DNA of 15,306 bases from DUUI01 sp964627845 (GCA_964627845.1 CAZVKL010000024.1:1-15306), one strand, 5' to 3'; numbered from the stretch's first letter, positions 7,599 through 14,147 are shown. Notes: generated from the letters alone by a model not told the origin. Numbers and translations are program-made.

Positions 7599-7913
7599 TT
7601 GTTTTTAATTGCTTTAGTATTGATATTAAACTATTTATTTACAAAGGATCCAATAAAGATCTATTTTGATAAGTATCCACCCGAATTAACTAACTCCATA
7701 ATAGAGAGAGATACTAACCAAGATTCGATTGAAGAAGAATTTTCTAGTCTCACTGGAACTGATGATCTTCAACAAAGATTAAAGTACTACAAAGAATTTC
7801 AATACAATTTAGAAGATGAGTTGATAAACTTAAAAAATATGAAGAATTCAACTTTATTTGATACATTGGATTTATCGTACTATTCTCAACTAAATGTTTC
7901 AAAAGAATCTTGA
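7599..7913 (+). CDS. Small single-pass membrane protein, hypothetical; 5' end probably frameshifted
   Basis: A 104-codon reading frame opening with TTG at 7599 and stopping at TGA 7911-7913. The N-terminus is a hydrophobic segment (LIALVLILNYLF), followed by a polar, acidic, Asn/Gln/Glu-rich region that looks helical (QQRLKYYKEFQYNLEDEL). There is no strong ribosome binding site at the TTG. The more natural start is ATG at 7546, directly after the stop of the upstream remnant. It reads MKRELYNY, then TAA, and one extra T near 7569 would join it to LNNSFLKVSILFLIALVLIL, giving a typical membrane-anchor N-terminus. So the gene is either a pseudogene with a 1-base deletion, carries a sequencing error in a T run, or starts internally. 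A TATAAT at 7561-7566 could be a -10, but its -35 is poor. No function can be assigned. Confidence 0.5.
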   Translation: MFLIALVLILNYLFTKDPIKIYFDKYPPELTNSIIERDTNQDSIEEEFSSLTGTDDLQQRLKYYKEFQYNLEDELINLKNMKNSTLFDTLDLSYYSQLNVSKES

Positions 7914-8156
7914 CCTTAATGATGATTACCCTAACCTACAGAAAAGGGGTTTCGAGACAAAGATGAGAAAGGTTAGGGAGTATTGTATTTAACTGTATTA
8001 GAGAATGTGTGGATGAATAAAATTAATGTCTACTCATACGGGAAACTTTTTATTGTGCTTAGTAATTCAATGTTTCAGGATCCTTTGTTTTTACGTCAGA
8101 CTCAACAATTTTAGACGGCCTTAACAAAGCCAATTTTTCAACAGATGAATCTGCTA
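7914..8156. other. Stretch with no convincing gene
   Basis: I see no supportable gene here. It contains the inverted repeat described separately, a 33-codon plus-strand frame at 8013-8114 without a ribosome binding site, and the tail of a 62-codon minus-strand frame (8059-8247) that also covers the MFS promoter and leader. Both are more likely chance or debris than genes. The right end runs into the promoter of the MFS gene. Confidence 0.5.
7929..7978. repeat. 9-bp perfect inverted repeat, 32 bp apart
   Basis: CCCTAACCT (7929-7937) and AGGTTAGGG (7970-7978) are perfect inverted copies. The spacing is long and no T-run follows, so it is not a typical terminator. It lies 15 bases after the stop of the small membrane protein frame. 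It could be an operator, an RNA stem or the scar of a mobile element; nothing decides. Confidence 0.35.
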
Positions 8157-8165
8157 TGGTATAAT
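8157..8165 (+). promoter_or_regulatory. Extended -10 promoter of the MFS gene
   Basis: TGG-TATAAT (8157-8165) is a perfect -10 with the TGn extension. The -35 region is weak (TTCAAC at 8137-8142 gives a 17-bp spacer). Transcription should begin near 8172, just ahead of the leader hairpin. Confidence 0.6.
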
Positions 8166-8173
8166 TAATCAAC

Positions 8174-8197
8174 AAAGCATACGCTCGTATGCTTTTT
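8174..8197 (+). promoter_or_regulatory. Strong hairpin plus T-run at the extreme 5' end of the MFS mRNA
   Basis: AAAGCATACG (8174-8183) pairs perfectly with CGTATGCTTT (8186-8195), giving 9-10 bp with a tiny loop, followed by TT then AAA. It begins about 2 bases after the predicted start site and ends just before the ribosome binding site AAAAGGAG (8198-8205). It has the form of an intrinsic terminator. It could stop transcription entering from upstream, act as an attenuator, or protect the mRNA 5' end. Confidence 0.55.
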
Positions 8198-8212
8198 AAA
8201 AGGAGAATATCA

Positions 8213-9152
8213 TTGCGACAATTTTTACAGAAACACACACTTTTCATATTTTTAATCTTAATTACCTTTCAATCAGGACTTAATAATTTAGTCCACCCCG
8301 TTACACCCGCTTTTATTCATTATCTTAAATTCAATGATTATATGTTTGGGGTAGCCTTCGCCAGTATGAACTTAATGATGTTCATTTTTTCATTTTACTG
8401 GGCAGATGCATCCAATAAGATAAAGATGAATAAAATACTCTCCATTTCAGTAGCTGGATATGGAGTCGCTCAAATCATCTTCTTAACTAGTACCGTTGAA
8501 TTTCAAATGGTGATTGCTCGCTTGATTGCGGGTATATTCGCAGGTGGATTCTTAGTTGGACAAATGAATTTTATTGTCGANNNNNNNNNNNNNNNNNNNN
8601 NNNNNNNNNNNNNNNNNNNNNNNNNNNNNNNNNNNNNNNNNNNNNNNNNNNNNNNNNNNNNNNNNNNNNNNNNNNNNNNNCATTCGAGATGTACTGTTAT
8701 TTCCACCCAGCTACAATGGATTTTTAAAAGCCATTATCGGTGTCTTCACCTTAATCAGTAATGTTACCTTAACTTTTTACTTAATCCGTAAAACTCGCTT
8801 ATCACAGACAATGCAAATTCTGGCTTTGGTTATGTCTATTTTCTTTGTTGGCTTACTCTTGTTTAACGAACTTTATCTATTTATTGGAATTGGTCTATTG
8901 TTAATGGCAGGATTCTCAATTGTTCAACCCATTCAACAACAGGCTGTTTCTCTTTTATCAAAAGATCAAGAATCCGTCCATCATTTGATGGGATTCTTCA
9001 ATGCCATGAAATCATTGGGCGGCATCATCGGATCATTGAGTGCCGGGTTTATCTATGAAATCAATCCTTCAGGTCCCTTTGTGTTTGCTTTAGCGTTTAT
9101 GGTGTTTGCCTTCATCTGTATGAGTATCTACGAAAGGAAATTAAAAACATGA
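8213..9152 (+). CDS. Major facilitator superfamily transporter, interrupted by the assembly gap
   Basis: A multi-helix transporter of the MFS, probably drug or small-solute efflux, though the substrate cannot be read. The N-terminal part has several membrane segments and the loop YWADASNKIKMNKIL, which fits the MFS loop 2-3 motif (G-x-x-x-D/N-R/K), followed by a helix ARLIAGIFAGGFLVGQMN like transmembrane segment 4. After the N run the frame continues with four or five more helices, including GFFNAMKSLGGIIGSLSAGF, to the TGA at 9150-9152. The TTG at 8213 is preferred as start because AAAAGGAG ends 7 bases before it; an in-frame ATG at 8189 lies inside the leader hairpin with no binding site. 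About 280 residues are visible against roughly 390-400 for the family, and the two halves are in different frames across 100 N, so the true gap is likely near 330-350 bases. The stop overlaps the next start (ATGA). Confidence 0.85.
8581..8680. other. Run of 100 N (assembly gap)
   Basis: Exactly 100 unknown bases, the conventional placeholder for a gap of unknown size. It lies inside the MFS gene and the flanking halves are not in the same frame if the length is taken literally. Confidence 0.99.
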
Positions 9153-9862
9153 GTTACTACAACGAGTTAGAACAAGAAATTCAAACGTTAATGGTACATC
9201 ATCATTATGAATTAGCCTTAAGTAAAATCGAAGATGAATTGAAAATGCCGTATGTTCCGATGAAACTCGAAGAAAAACTATTGTCTTGGCAAGCGGAGTG
9301 TCAACAAGCACTCAATATTCCTCAAAAAGGGTCACTTGACTTTGAGCTGATCAAACAGTTTCTAATGGATGATGATGCTCAACTCCATCAAGCGGCGTTG
9401 AGTCAATTAGCGAACGTAAACTTAAGAAATGTTCTTGAGGACCTTAAAGACATTCTCGATAATCAAACAGATCCACTGGTCATTAGTATGATTTTGTTGC
9501 ATCTCATTGATCAAGAAATTGATGCAACCTTTCAATTTACTAAGAATGGACTAAAGTATGAAATTAACCCACGCCAAATAGAGCATCCAGTCAATAGTGA
9601 TGGGTATAAAGAGGCTTATCAACTCTTAAATGAGCTAACTTTTAAAGAACCAACCTTAACCAATTTATGCCATCAACTCTTAGTGCACGAAGTGATTATG
9701 GCCTTACCATTAATTTATGAACAGGAAGAATCAAATCTATTGGCGCTGGCCATCTATAAACAAGGTTTATTTCTGTTAAATAGAGAGTCAGAATGGTACA
9801 ATTATAAAGTTGAGAATAAACTAGAAGAAAATGAAGGTCTAACCCTATTTAGCACTCTTTAA
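9149..9862 (+). CDS. Helical repeat-like protein in the ysoA position, function unknown
   Basis: A soluble 237-residue protein, largely helical and acidic, with no signal peptide or membrane segment. The N-terminus (YYNELEQEIQTLMVHHHYELA, then ELKMPYVPMKLEEKLL) resembles a Firmicute TPR-like family that I recall as DUF3196; I hold that only moderately. The middle (about 65-115) has HEAT-like paired helices (DDDAQLHQAALSQLANVN). In Bacillus the gene just upstream of tig is ysoA, a TPR-repeat protein; this gene holds the same position, but homology is not shown. GAAAGGA lies 11-12 bases before the ATG, and the start overlaps the MFS stop. Its last codons form the left arm of the CIRCE operator of the next operon. 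Confidence 0.75.
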   Translation: MSYYNELEQEIQTLMVHHHYELALSKIEDELKMPYVPMKLEEKLLSWQAECQQALNIPQKGSLDFELIKQFLMDDDAQLHQAALSQLANVNLRNVLEDLKDILDNQTDPLVISMILLHLIDQEIDATFQFTKNGLKYEINPRQIEHPVNSDGYKEAYQLLNELTFKEPTLTNLCHQLLVHEVIMALPLIYEQEESNLLALAIYKQGLFLLNRESEWYNYKVENKLEENEGLTLFSTL

Positions 9863-9875
9863 TTGACAGTGCTAA
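9849..9875 (+). promoter_or_regulatory. CIRCE operator (HrcA binding site) over the tig promoter
   Basis: TTAGCACTC (9849-9857), nine bases, then CAGTGCTAA (9867-9875). The CIRCE consensus is TTAGCACTC-N9-GAGTGCTAA, so 17 of 18 positions match with exact spacing. One outer pair (T9848 with A9876) extends the symmetry. The right arm overlaps the -35 TTGACA and the left arm lies in the last codons of the preceding gene. HrcA represses from such sites and is released on heat shock. Confidence 0.88.
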
Positions 9876-9890
9876 AGATTGTGGTATAAT
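9863..9890 (+). promoter_or_regulatory. Sigma-A promoter of the tig-lon-engB operon
   Basis: A perfect -35 TTGACA (9863-9868), 16-bp spacer and a perfect -10 TATAAT (9885-9890) with a TGG extension. The start should be near 9897, leaving a short leader with AGGAGG (9902-9907) seven bases before the tig ATG. The -35 lies within the CIRCE operator. Confidence 0.85.
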
Positions 9891-9914
9891 TAGACAGACT
9901 TAGGAGGAAATTTA

Positions 9915-11177
9915 ATGAAATCAACATGGAATAAAGAACAAAAAACATTATCAGTAACAATTGATGGTCAAGATTGGGCAGACGCTCAAGAACGTGCGTT
10001 TAAAAAAGCATCGAAGGAAGTCACTGTCCCAGGCTTCAGAAAAGGGAAAGCACCAGAATCAATGTTAAGAAAACAAGTCTCACAACAAGCAGTGATGATG
10101 GAAGCTGTTAACGAAGCGCTACAAGATATGTATTCATTTGGATTAGAAGATTCACAAGTATCACCAGTAGCTCAACCTGAAGTAGACGTTAAGAGTTTAA
10201 CGCAAGAGGAACTAGTGGTTGACTTCAAAGTAGAAGTGATGCCAGAAGTCGAACTTGATCCTAAATATAAAGAGTTAAAATTAGAAGTTGAAGAAGTCAG
10301 TGTAGTAGACGATGAAGTCGACGCTGAAATTAACCGTCTTCAAGAAGAAGCCGCACAATGGGTTCTAAAAGAAGAAGGGCAAGTTGAAGAAGGAAATAAA
10401 GTCGTTTTAGACTATGAAGGATTCAAAGGTGAGGAAGCGTTCGAAGGCGGAAAGGCTGAAAACGCCGAGTTAGAAATCGGTTCTAAGTCATTTATTCCAG
10501 GATTTGAAGAAGCATTAGTTGGAGTTAAAAGTGGAGAATCTAAAGATTTAGAATTAACGTTCCCAGAAGAATACCCAGCTGAAGACTTACAAGGACAAGA
10601 GGTTATCTTTAAAACAACCGTGCACGAAATTCGTGAAAAAGTCTTACCAGAACTTAATGATGAATTCGTAAAAGAATTAGATGAAGAAGGAGTAGAAACG
10701 GTTGAACAATTAAAAGAATCGGTTAAATCTAAGTTGTTGGAAGAAAGACAAAATCAAGCGAAGGTGACAGCTCAAGATAACTTGATCAATCAAGTTTTAG
10801 AACACGCAACAGTCGATATTCCAGAAGTGATGATTGACAATGAAGCTCAACAACTAATGGCAGAATTCCAACAAAGACTAAGTCAACAAGGTTTAAACTT
10901 CGATATGTACAAACAAATCTTAGGACAAACTGATGAGGATGTCATGGCACAAATTAGACCTGACGCGAATCAAAGAGTACTATATCGATTAGTCATGAAT
11001 GAAGTAGCTAAACAAGAGGGTGTTGAAGTTACCCCTGAAGATATCGAAAAAGAGTATCAAACAATAAGTGATACCTATCAAATTGACATCGAACAAGTCA
11101 AATTAATGGCTCCAGCTGAAGATATCAGCTACGATGTGAAAATTAAGAAAGCGGTCGATTTATTGTTGTCTCGATAA
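9915..11177 (+). CDS. tig: Trigger factor (ribosome-bound chaperone, peptidyl-prolyl isomerase)
   Basis: Trigger factor docks at the ribosomal exit tunnel and shields nascent chains. At 420 aa it has the full family architecture: a ribosome-binding domain (1-110) with the signature VPGFRKGKAPESML that contacts the large subunit, an FKBP-type isomerase domain (about 155-240; VLDYEGFKGEEAFEGG, IPGFEEALVG, FPEEYPAEDLQGQEV), and an acidic, helical C-terminal chaperone region. The start is decided by AGGAGG seven bases upstream and a strong promoter. In Bacillus tig is followed by clpX, lonB and lonA; here lonA follows directly. The CIRCE site suggests heat induction of this normally constitutive chaperone. 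Confidence 0.97.
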   Translation: MKSTWNKEQKTLSVTIDGQDWADAQERAFKKASKEVTVPGFRKGKAPESMLRKQVSQQAVMMEAVNEALQDMYSFGLEDSQVSPVAQPEVDVKSLTQEELVVDFKVEVMPEVELDPKYKELKLEVEEVSVVDDEVDAEINRLQEEAAQWVLKEEGQVEEGNKVVLDYEGFKGEEAFEGGKAENAELEIGSKSFIPGFEEALVGVKSGESKDLELTFPEEYPAEDLQGQEVIFKTTVHEIREKVLPELNDEFVKELDEEGVETVEQLKESVKSKLLEERQNQAKVTAQDNLINQVLEHATVDIPEVMIDNEAQQLMAEFQQRLSQQGLNFDMYKQILGQTDEDVMAQIRPDANQRVLYRLVMNEVAKQEGVEVTPEDIEKEYQTISDTYQIDIEQVKLMAPAEDISYDVKIKKAVDLLLSR

Positions 11178-11194
11178 GTTTAGTCTTCCTAAAC
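11178..11194 (+). other. Small intercistronic hairpin between tig and lon
   Basis: GTTTAG (11178-11183) and CTAAAC (11189-11194) form a 6-bp stem with loop TCTTC, right after the tig stop and before the lon ribosome binding site (AAAGGAG, 11196-11202). No T-run follows, so it is not a terminator. It may influence mRNA processing or lon translation. Confidence 0.4.
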
Positions 11195-11207
11195 GAAAGG
11201 AGTCAAT

Positions 11208-13523
11208 ATGAGTAAAAAAATAGAAATCAATGTTCCAGTGATTTGTACACGAGGCGTTATCGTCTTTCCAAATCAGGACATTATGATAGAAGTAGGCCGT
11301 CCAAAAAGCATGAATGCCATTGAGGAAGCTCAAGCTTTCTACAATGGTCATGTTTGGTTGGTCTCACAAAAAGATATTATGGTTGATGACCCTACCGAAG
11401 AAGATTTATATCGAGTAGGGACCCTCAGCCAAGTAAAACGAGTCCGCAAAAAGGATGGTTTTATGCGCGTCACATTCTCAGGAATGGAACGGGCTGAACT
11501 GATTGAACTCACTGAAGATTCACGCATGATGTATGCTAAAGTTCAACCATTAAATGATCGCCAAGGTGATCCAATGGAAGAACTAGCGCTAATTCGTCGT
11601 ATTACCCGTGAATTAGAGAACATTGCGGCACACAACGCAAATTTCCCATCCGAAGTGTTGACACAAATGGCTAAAGGAGTGGGTGCTCCCCAATTAGCCG
11701 ATCAATTCGCACAATTTTTCCCACTTCCATTCCATAAAAAACAAGCACTCTTAGAAGAACTTGATGTGAATGAGAGAATGCTCATGATTATTGCTGATCT
11801 CAATCAAGAGAAACAACTCTCAACCATTGAATCAGACATTAATGAAAAAGTGAGAGAACGCGTCGAAGAATCTCAACGTGAATATTACCTTAGAGAAAAA
11901 TTAAGAGCCATTAAAGAAGAACTCGGCGATGTTTCCAATACAGGGGATGATGTTGAAGATTTACGCGAAATGATTGAAAACAATCCATACCCAGAAAACA
12001 TTAAAAATAAAGCACTTGATGAACTTAGACGTTATGAAATGTTACCTCAAGCATCAGGCGAATCGGGTGTCATACGAACTTATTTAGACTGGTTACTATT
12101 AACTCCTTGGTATCAAGAATCTCAAGACAATGAAGATTTAATCCAAGTAAGAGGGGTCTTAGATGCTGACCATTACGGTTTAGAAAAAGTAAAAGATCGT
12201 ATCATGGAATACTTAGCGGTTAAACAACAAACCAATTCTTTAAAAGCACCTATTCTATGTTTAGTCGGTCCTCCAGGGGTCGGTAAAACATCTTTAGCAA
12301 AATCAATTGCGAGAGCATTAGACCGTGAATTTGTGAAAGCAAGTTTAGGGGGCGTCCGTGATGAAGCAGAAATTAGAGGACACCGTCGTACGTATTTAGG
12401 GGCCTTACCAGGTCGCTTTATTCAAGGAATGAAAAAGGCAGGCGTTATCAACCCAGTTTTCTTAATTGATGAACTTGATAAGATGGCCTCAGACTATAAG
12501 GGCGATCCATCTAGTGCCATGCTTGAAGTCTTGGATCCAGAACAAAACTACATGTTCTCAGACCATTACTTAGAAGAACCATATGATTTAAGTAAAGTCA
12601 TGTTTATTGCGACAGCAAACTACCTTGATGATATTCCAGAAGCTTTAAGAGACCGTTTAGAAATCATTGAACTCTCAAGCTATACGGAACAAGAAAAAGT
12701 TGAAATTGCGAAACGTCACTTAGTCTCTAAACAGTTACAACAAAATGGGTTAACACCTTCTCAGTTTAAGATTAGCGATGATGTCATTCTCTACTTAATT
12801 CGTCACTATACGCGCGAAGCAGGTGTTCGTCAGCTTGAAAGAACAATTGCTGCTTTAGCCCGTAAATGTGTCTTAGAACTGTTAACAACTAAGAAAAAAT
12901 CCATGACCATTACCATTAAACGGGTGAAAGAAATGCTTGGTCGTGAGAAGTTTGAATATGGTAAGAAAGAAAAAGAAAACCAAGTTGGATTAGTCACAGG
13001 TTTAGCCTATACACAATTTGGTGGTGATGTCTTACCAATTGAAGTCACTACCTTTGAAGGTAAAGGACGCTTAATCTTAACGGGTCGTTTAGGCGATGTC
13101 ATGAAAGAATCAGCTGAAATTGCCCTTGGATTTGTGAAGAGTCATGCCAAAGAATTCGGGGTTGATCCTAAATTTATGGAAACCCATGATATTCATGTTC
13201 ACGTTCCAGAAGGGGCAGTCCCTAAAGATGGTCCAAGTGCAGGAGTCACCTTAACTACGGCTATCGTCTCAGCTTTAACAGACCGAAAAGTAGAATCAAA
13301 TCTTGCCATGACCGGTGAAGTGACCCTTCGAGGAAATGTCTTGCCAATTGGTGGTTTAAAAGAGAAATCCTTAGCAGCTCACAGAGTTGGTATTGATACA
13401 ATCATTATTCCTAAACAGAATGAAAAGGACTTAGAAGATGTCCCAGAATCTGTCAAAGAAAAAATTCACTTTATCCCGGTTGAGCGGATTGCTCAAGTGT
13501 TAGAAGTGGCCTTAGAAGTCTAA
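11208..13523 (+). CDS. lon: ATP-dependent protease Lon (LonA type)
   Basis: Lon degrades misfolded and selected regulatory proteins in the cytoplasm as a hexamer. It has 771 aa with all three domains: N-terminal LON substrate-binding domain (1-200; VPVICTRGVIVFPNQ), a coiled linker, AAA+ module with Walker A GPPGVGKT (354-361) and Walker B FLIDELD (D421), and C-terminal peptidase with catalytic S677 (KDGPSAGVT) and K720 (GGLKEKSLAAHR). The absence of a membrane segment makes it LonA rather than LonB. AAAGGAG lies 5 bases before the ATG. The 30-base gap from tig has no promoter, so it should share the CIRCE-controlled promoter. Its stop overlaps the engB start (TAATG). Confidence 0.97.
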   Translation: MSKKIEINVPVICTRGVIVFPNQDIMIEVGRPKSMNAIEEAQAFYNGHVWLVSQKDIMVDDPTEEDLYRVGTLSQVKRVRKKDGFMRVTFSGMERAELIELTEDSRMMYAKVQPLNDRQGDPMEELALIRRITRELENIAAHNANFPSEVLTQMAKGVGAPQLADQFAQFFPLPFHKKQALLEELDVNERMLMIIADLNQEKQLSTIESDINEKVRERVEESQREYYLREKLRAIKEELGDVSNTGDDVEDLREMIENNPYPENIKNKALDELRRYEMLPQASGESGVIRTYLDWLLLTPWYQESQDNEDLIQVRGVLDADHYGLEKVKDRIMEYLAVKQQTNSLKAPILCLVGPPGVGKTSLAKSIARALDREFVKASLGGVRDEAEIRGHRRTYLGALPGRFIQGMKKAGVINPVFLIDELDKMASDYKGDPSSAMLEVLDPEQNYMFSDHYLEEPYDLSKVMFIATANYLDDIPEALRDRLEIIELSSYTEQEKVEIAKRHLVSKQLQQNGLTPSQFKISDDVILYLIRHYTREAGVRQLERTIAALARKCVLELLTTKKKSMTITIKRVKEMLGREKFEYGKKEKENQVGLVTGLAYTQFGGDVLPIEVTTFEGKGRLILTGRLGDVMKESAEIALGFVKSHAKEFGVDPKFMETHDIHVHVPEGAVPKDGPSAGVTLTTAIVSALTDRKVESNLAMTGEVTLRGNVLPIGGLKEKSLAAHRVGIDTIIIPKQNEKDLEDVPESVKEKIHFIPVERIAQVLEVALEV

Positions 13524-14095
13524 TGGCTGCCAAGTTATTAATCTCAGCGGCCTCACCTAGTCAGTTTCCAGATTCCAAGCAACAAGAAATTGTCTTTGTT
13601 GGTAAATCCAACGTGGGTAAATCAACCTTAATCAATGGGTTAACTAACCGTAAGAATTTAGCTTATGTAGGAAAAACACCAGGGAAAACACGCTTGGTCA
13701 ATTTCTATGAAGTCGATGAAGATCTAATGTTAGTCGATGTTCCAGGGTATGGCTACGCAAAACGTTCTGCCAAAGAATTGGAACGCTATGGAAAACTCAT
13801 GGAAGGCTATTTCTCACATCGTCCTCATTTAAAGGGGATGGTCATCATCATGGATATCCGTCGCGAGATTAGTGAAGAAGACAGGATGATGCTACAATTA
13901 GCGAAAGATCTCAAACTCGCTCATTGTGTCGCGTTGTCAAAAAGCCAAAAAGTCAGTTATTCTCAAGCGAAGTCAAAGGCAATGAACATTAAGCAACAAA
14001 CAGGTGTTCCTACCTATACCTTTGATTCAAAGACAATGGATGACTTCCAACAAATCAATAATCAAATTCAATTATGGATCCATGGAGAGTCTTAG
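13523..14095 (+). CDS. engB: EngB/YsxC-type ribosome biogenesis GTPase with unusual G4 motif
   Basis: The EngB (YihA/YsxC) family acts in late assembly of the large ribosomal subunit and is essential in many bacteria. At 190 aa the length is normal. G1 is GKSNVGKS (27-34), the switch region around T52-T56 reads KTPGKTRLVNFY, and G3 is DVPGYG (72-77), all typical. The G4 motif, usually TKADK, reads SKSQK (139-143): the aspartate that recognises guanine is Gln142. The G5 area (TFDSKTMDD) is also atypical. The following stretch stays in frame and protein-like, so this is not a frameshift. The ATG overlaps the lon stop without a clear ribosome binding site, implying coupling. In Bacillus ysxC likewise follows lonA. 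Confidence 0.93.
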   Translation: MAAKLLISAASPSQFPDSKQQEIVFVGKSNVGKSTLINGLTNRKNLAYVGKTPGKTRLVNFYEVDEDLMLVDVPGYGYAKRSAKELERYGKLMEGYFSHRPHLKGMVIIMDIRREISEEDRMMLQLAKDLKLAHCVALSKSQKVSYSQAKSKAMNIKQQTGVPTYTFDSKTMDDFQQINNQIQLWIHGES

Positions 14096-14108
14096 GACTC
14101 TCTTTTTT
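14085..14108 (+). terminator. Rho-independent terminator of the tig-lon-engB operon
   Basis: GAGAGTC (14085-14091) pairs with GACTCTC (14096-14102) around the loop TTAG, followed by six T (14103-14108). The engB stop codon TAG (14093-14095) sits in the loop, so terminator and coding end overlap. Confidence 0.9.
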
Positions 14109-14118
14109 GTTTTAGCAC

Positions 14119-14147
14119 TTGAAACTTCCTAGTAAAATTTATAGACT
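14119..14147 (+). promoter_or_regulatory. Probable promoter of the phnW-like gene
   Basis: TTGAAA (14119-14124), a 17-bp spacer and TAGACT (14142-14147, 4 of 6 matches) lie just after the operon terminator. AGGAG at 14154-14158 is the ribosome binding site, nine bases before the ATG. Confidence 0.55.

Noticed and set aside
8013..8114. 33-codon plus-strand frame (MNKINVYSYGKLFIVLSN...)
   Set aside because: No ribosome binding site or promoter, and no recognisable family. It may be debris of the same decayed patch, but the sequence alone does not support a gene.
8189..8191. ATG as start of the MFS gene
   Set aside because: It lies inside the leader hairpin with no ribosome binding site, while TTG at 8213 has AAAAGGAG at ideal spacing.
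8059..8247. 62-codon minus-strand frame
   Set aside because: It runs antisense through the MFS promoter, leader hairpin and start. No ribosome binding site was seen, and its first third is simply antisense to the transporter N-terminus.
11160..11351. 63-codon minus-strand frame across the tig-lon junction
   Set aside because: It lies opposite the tig end, the lon ribosome binding site and the lon start; composition and context fit a shadow of lon.
14112..14138. Second CIRCE site before phnW (TTAGCACTT ...)
   Set aside because: The left arm matches 8 of 9, but the right arm at N9 spacing (TAGTAAAAT) matches only 4 of 9, so it is not a CIRCE element by itself.
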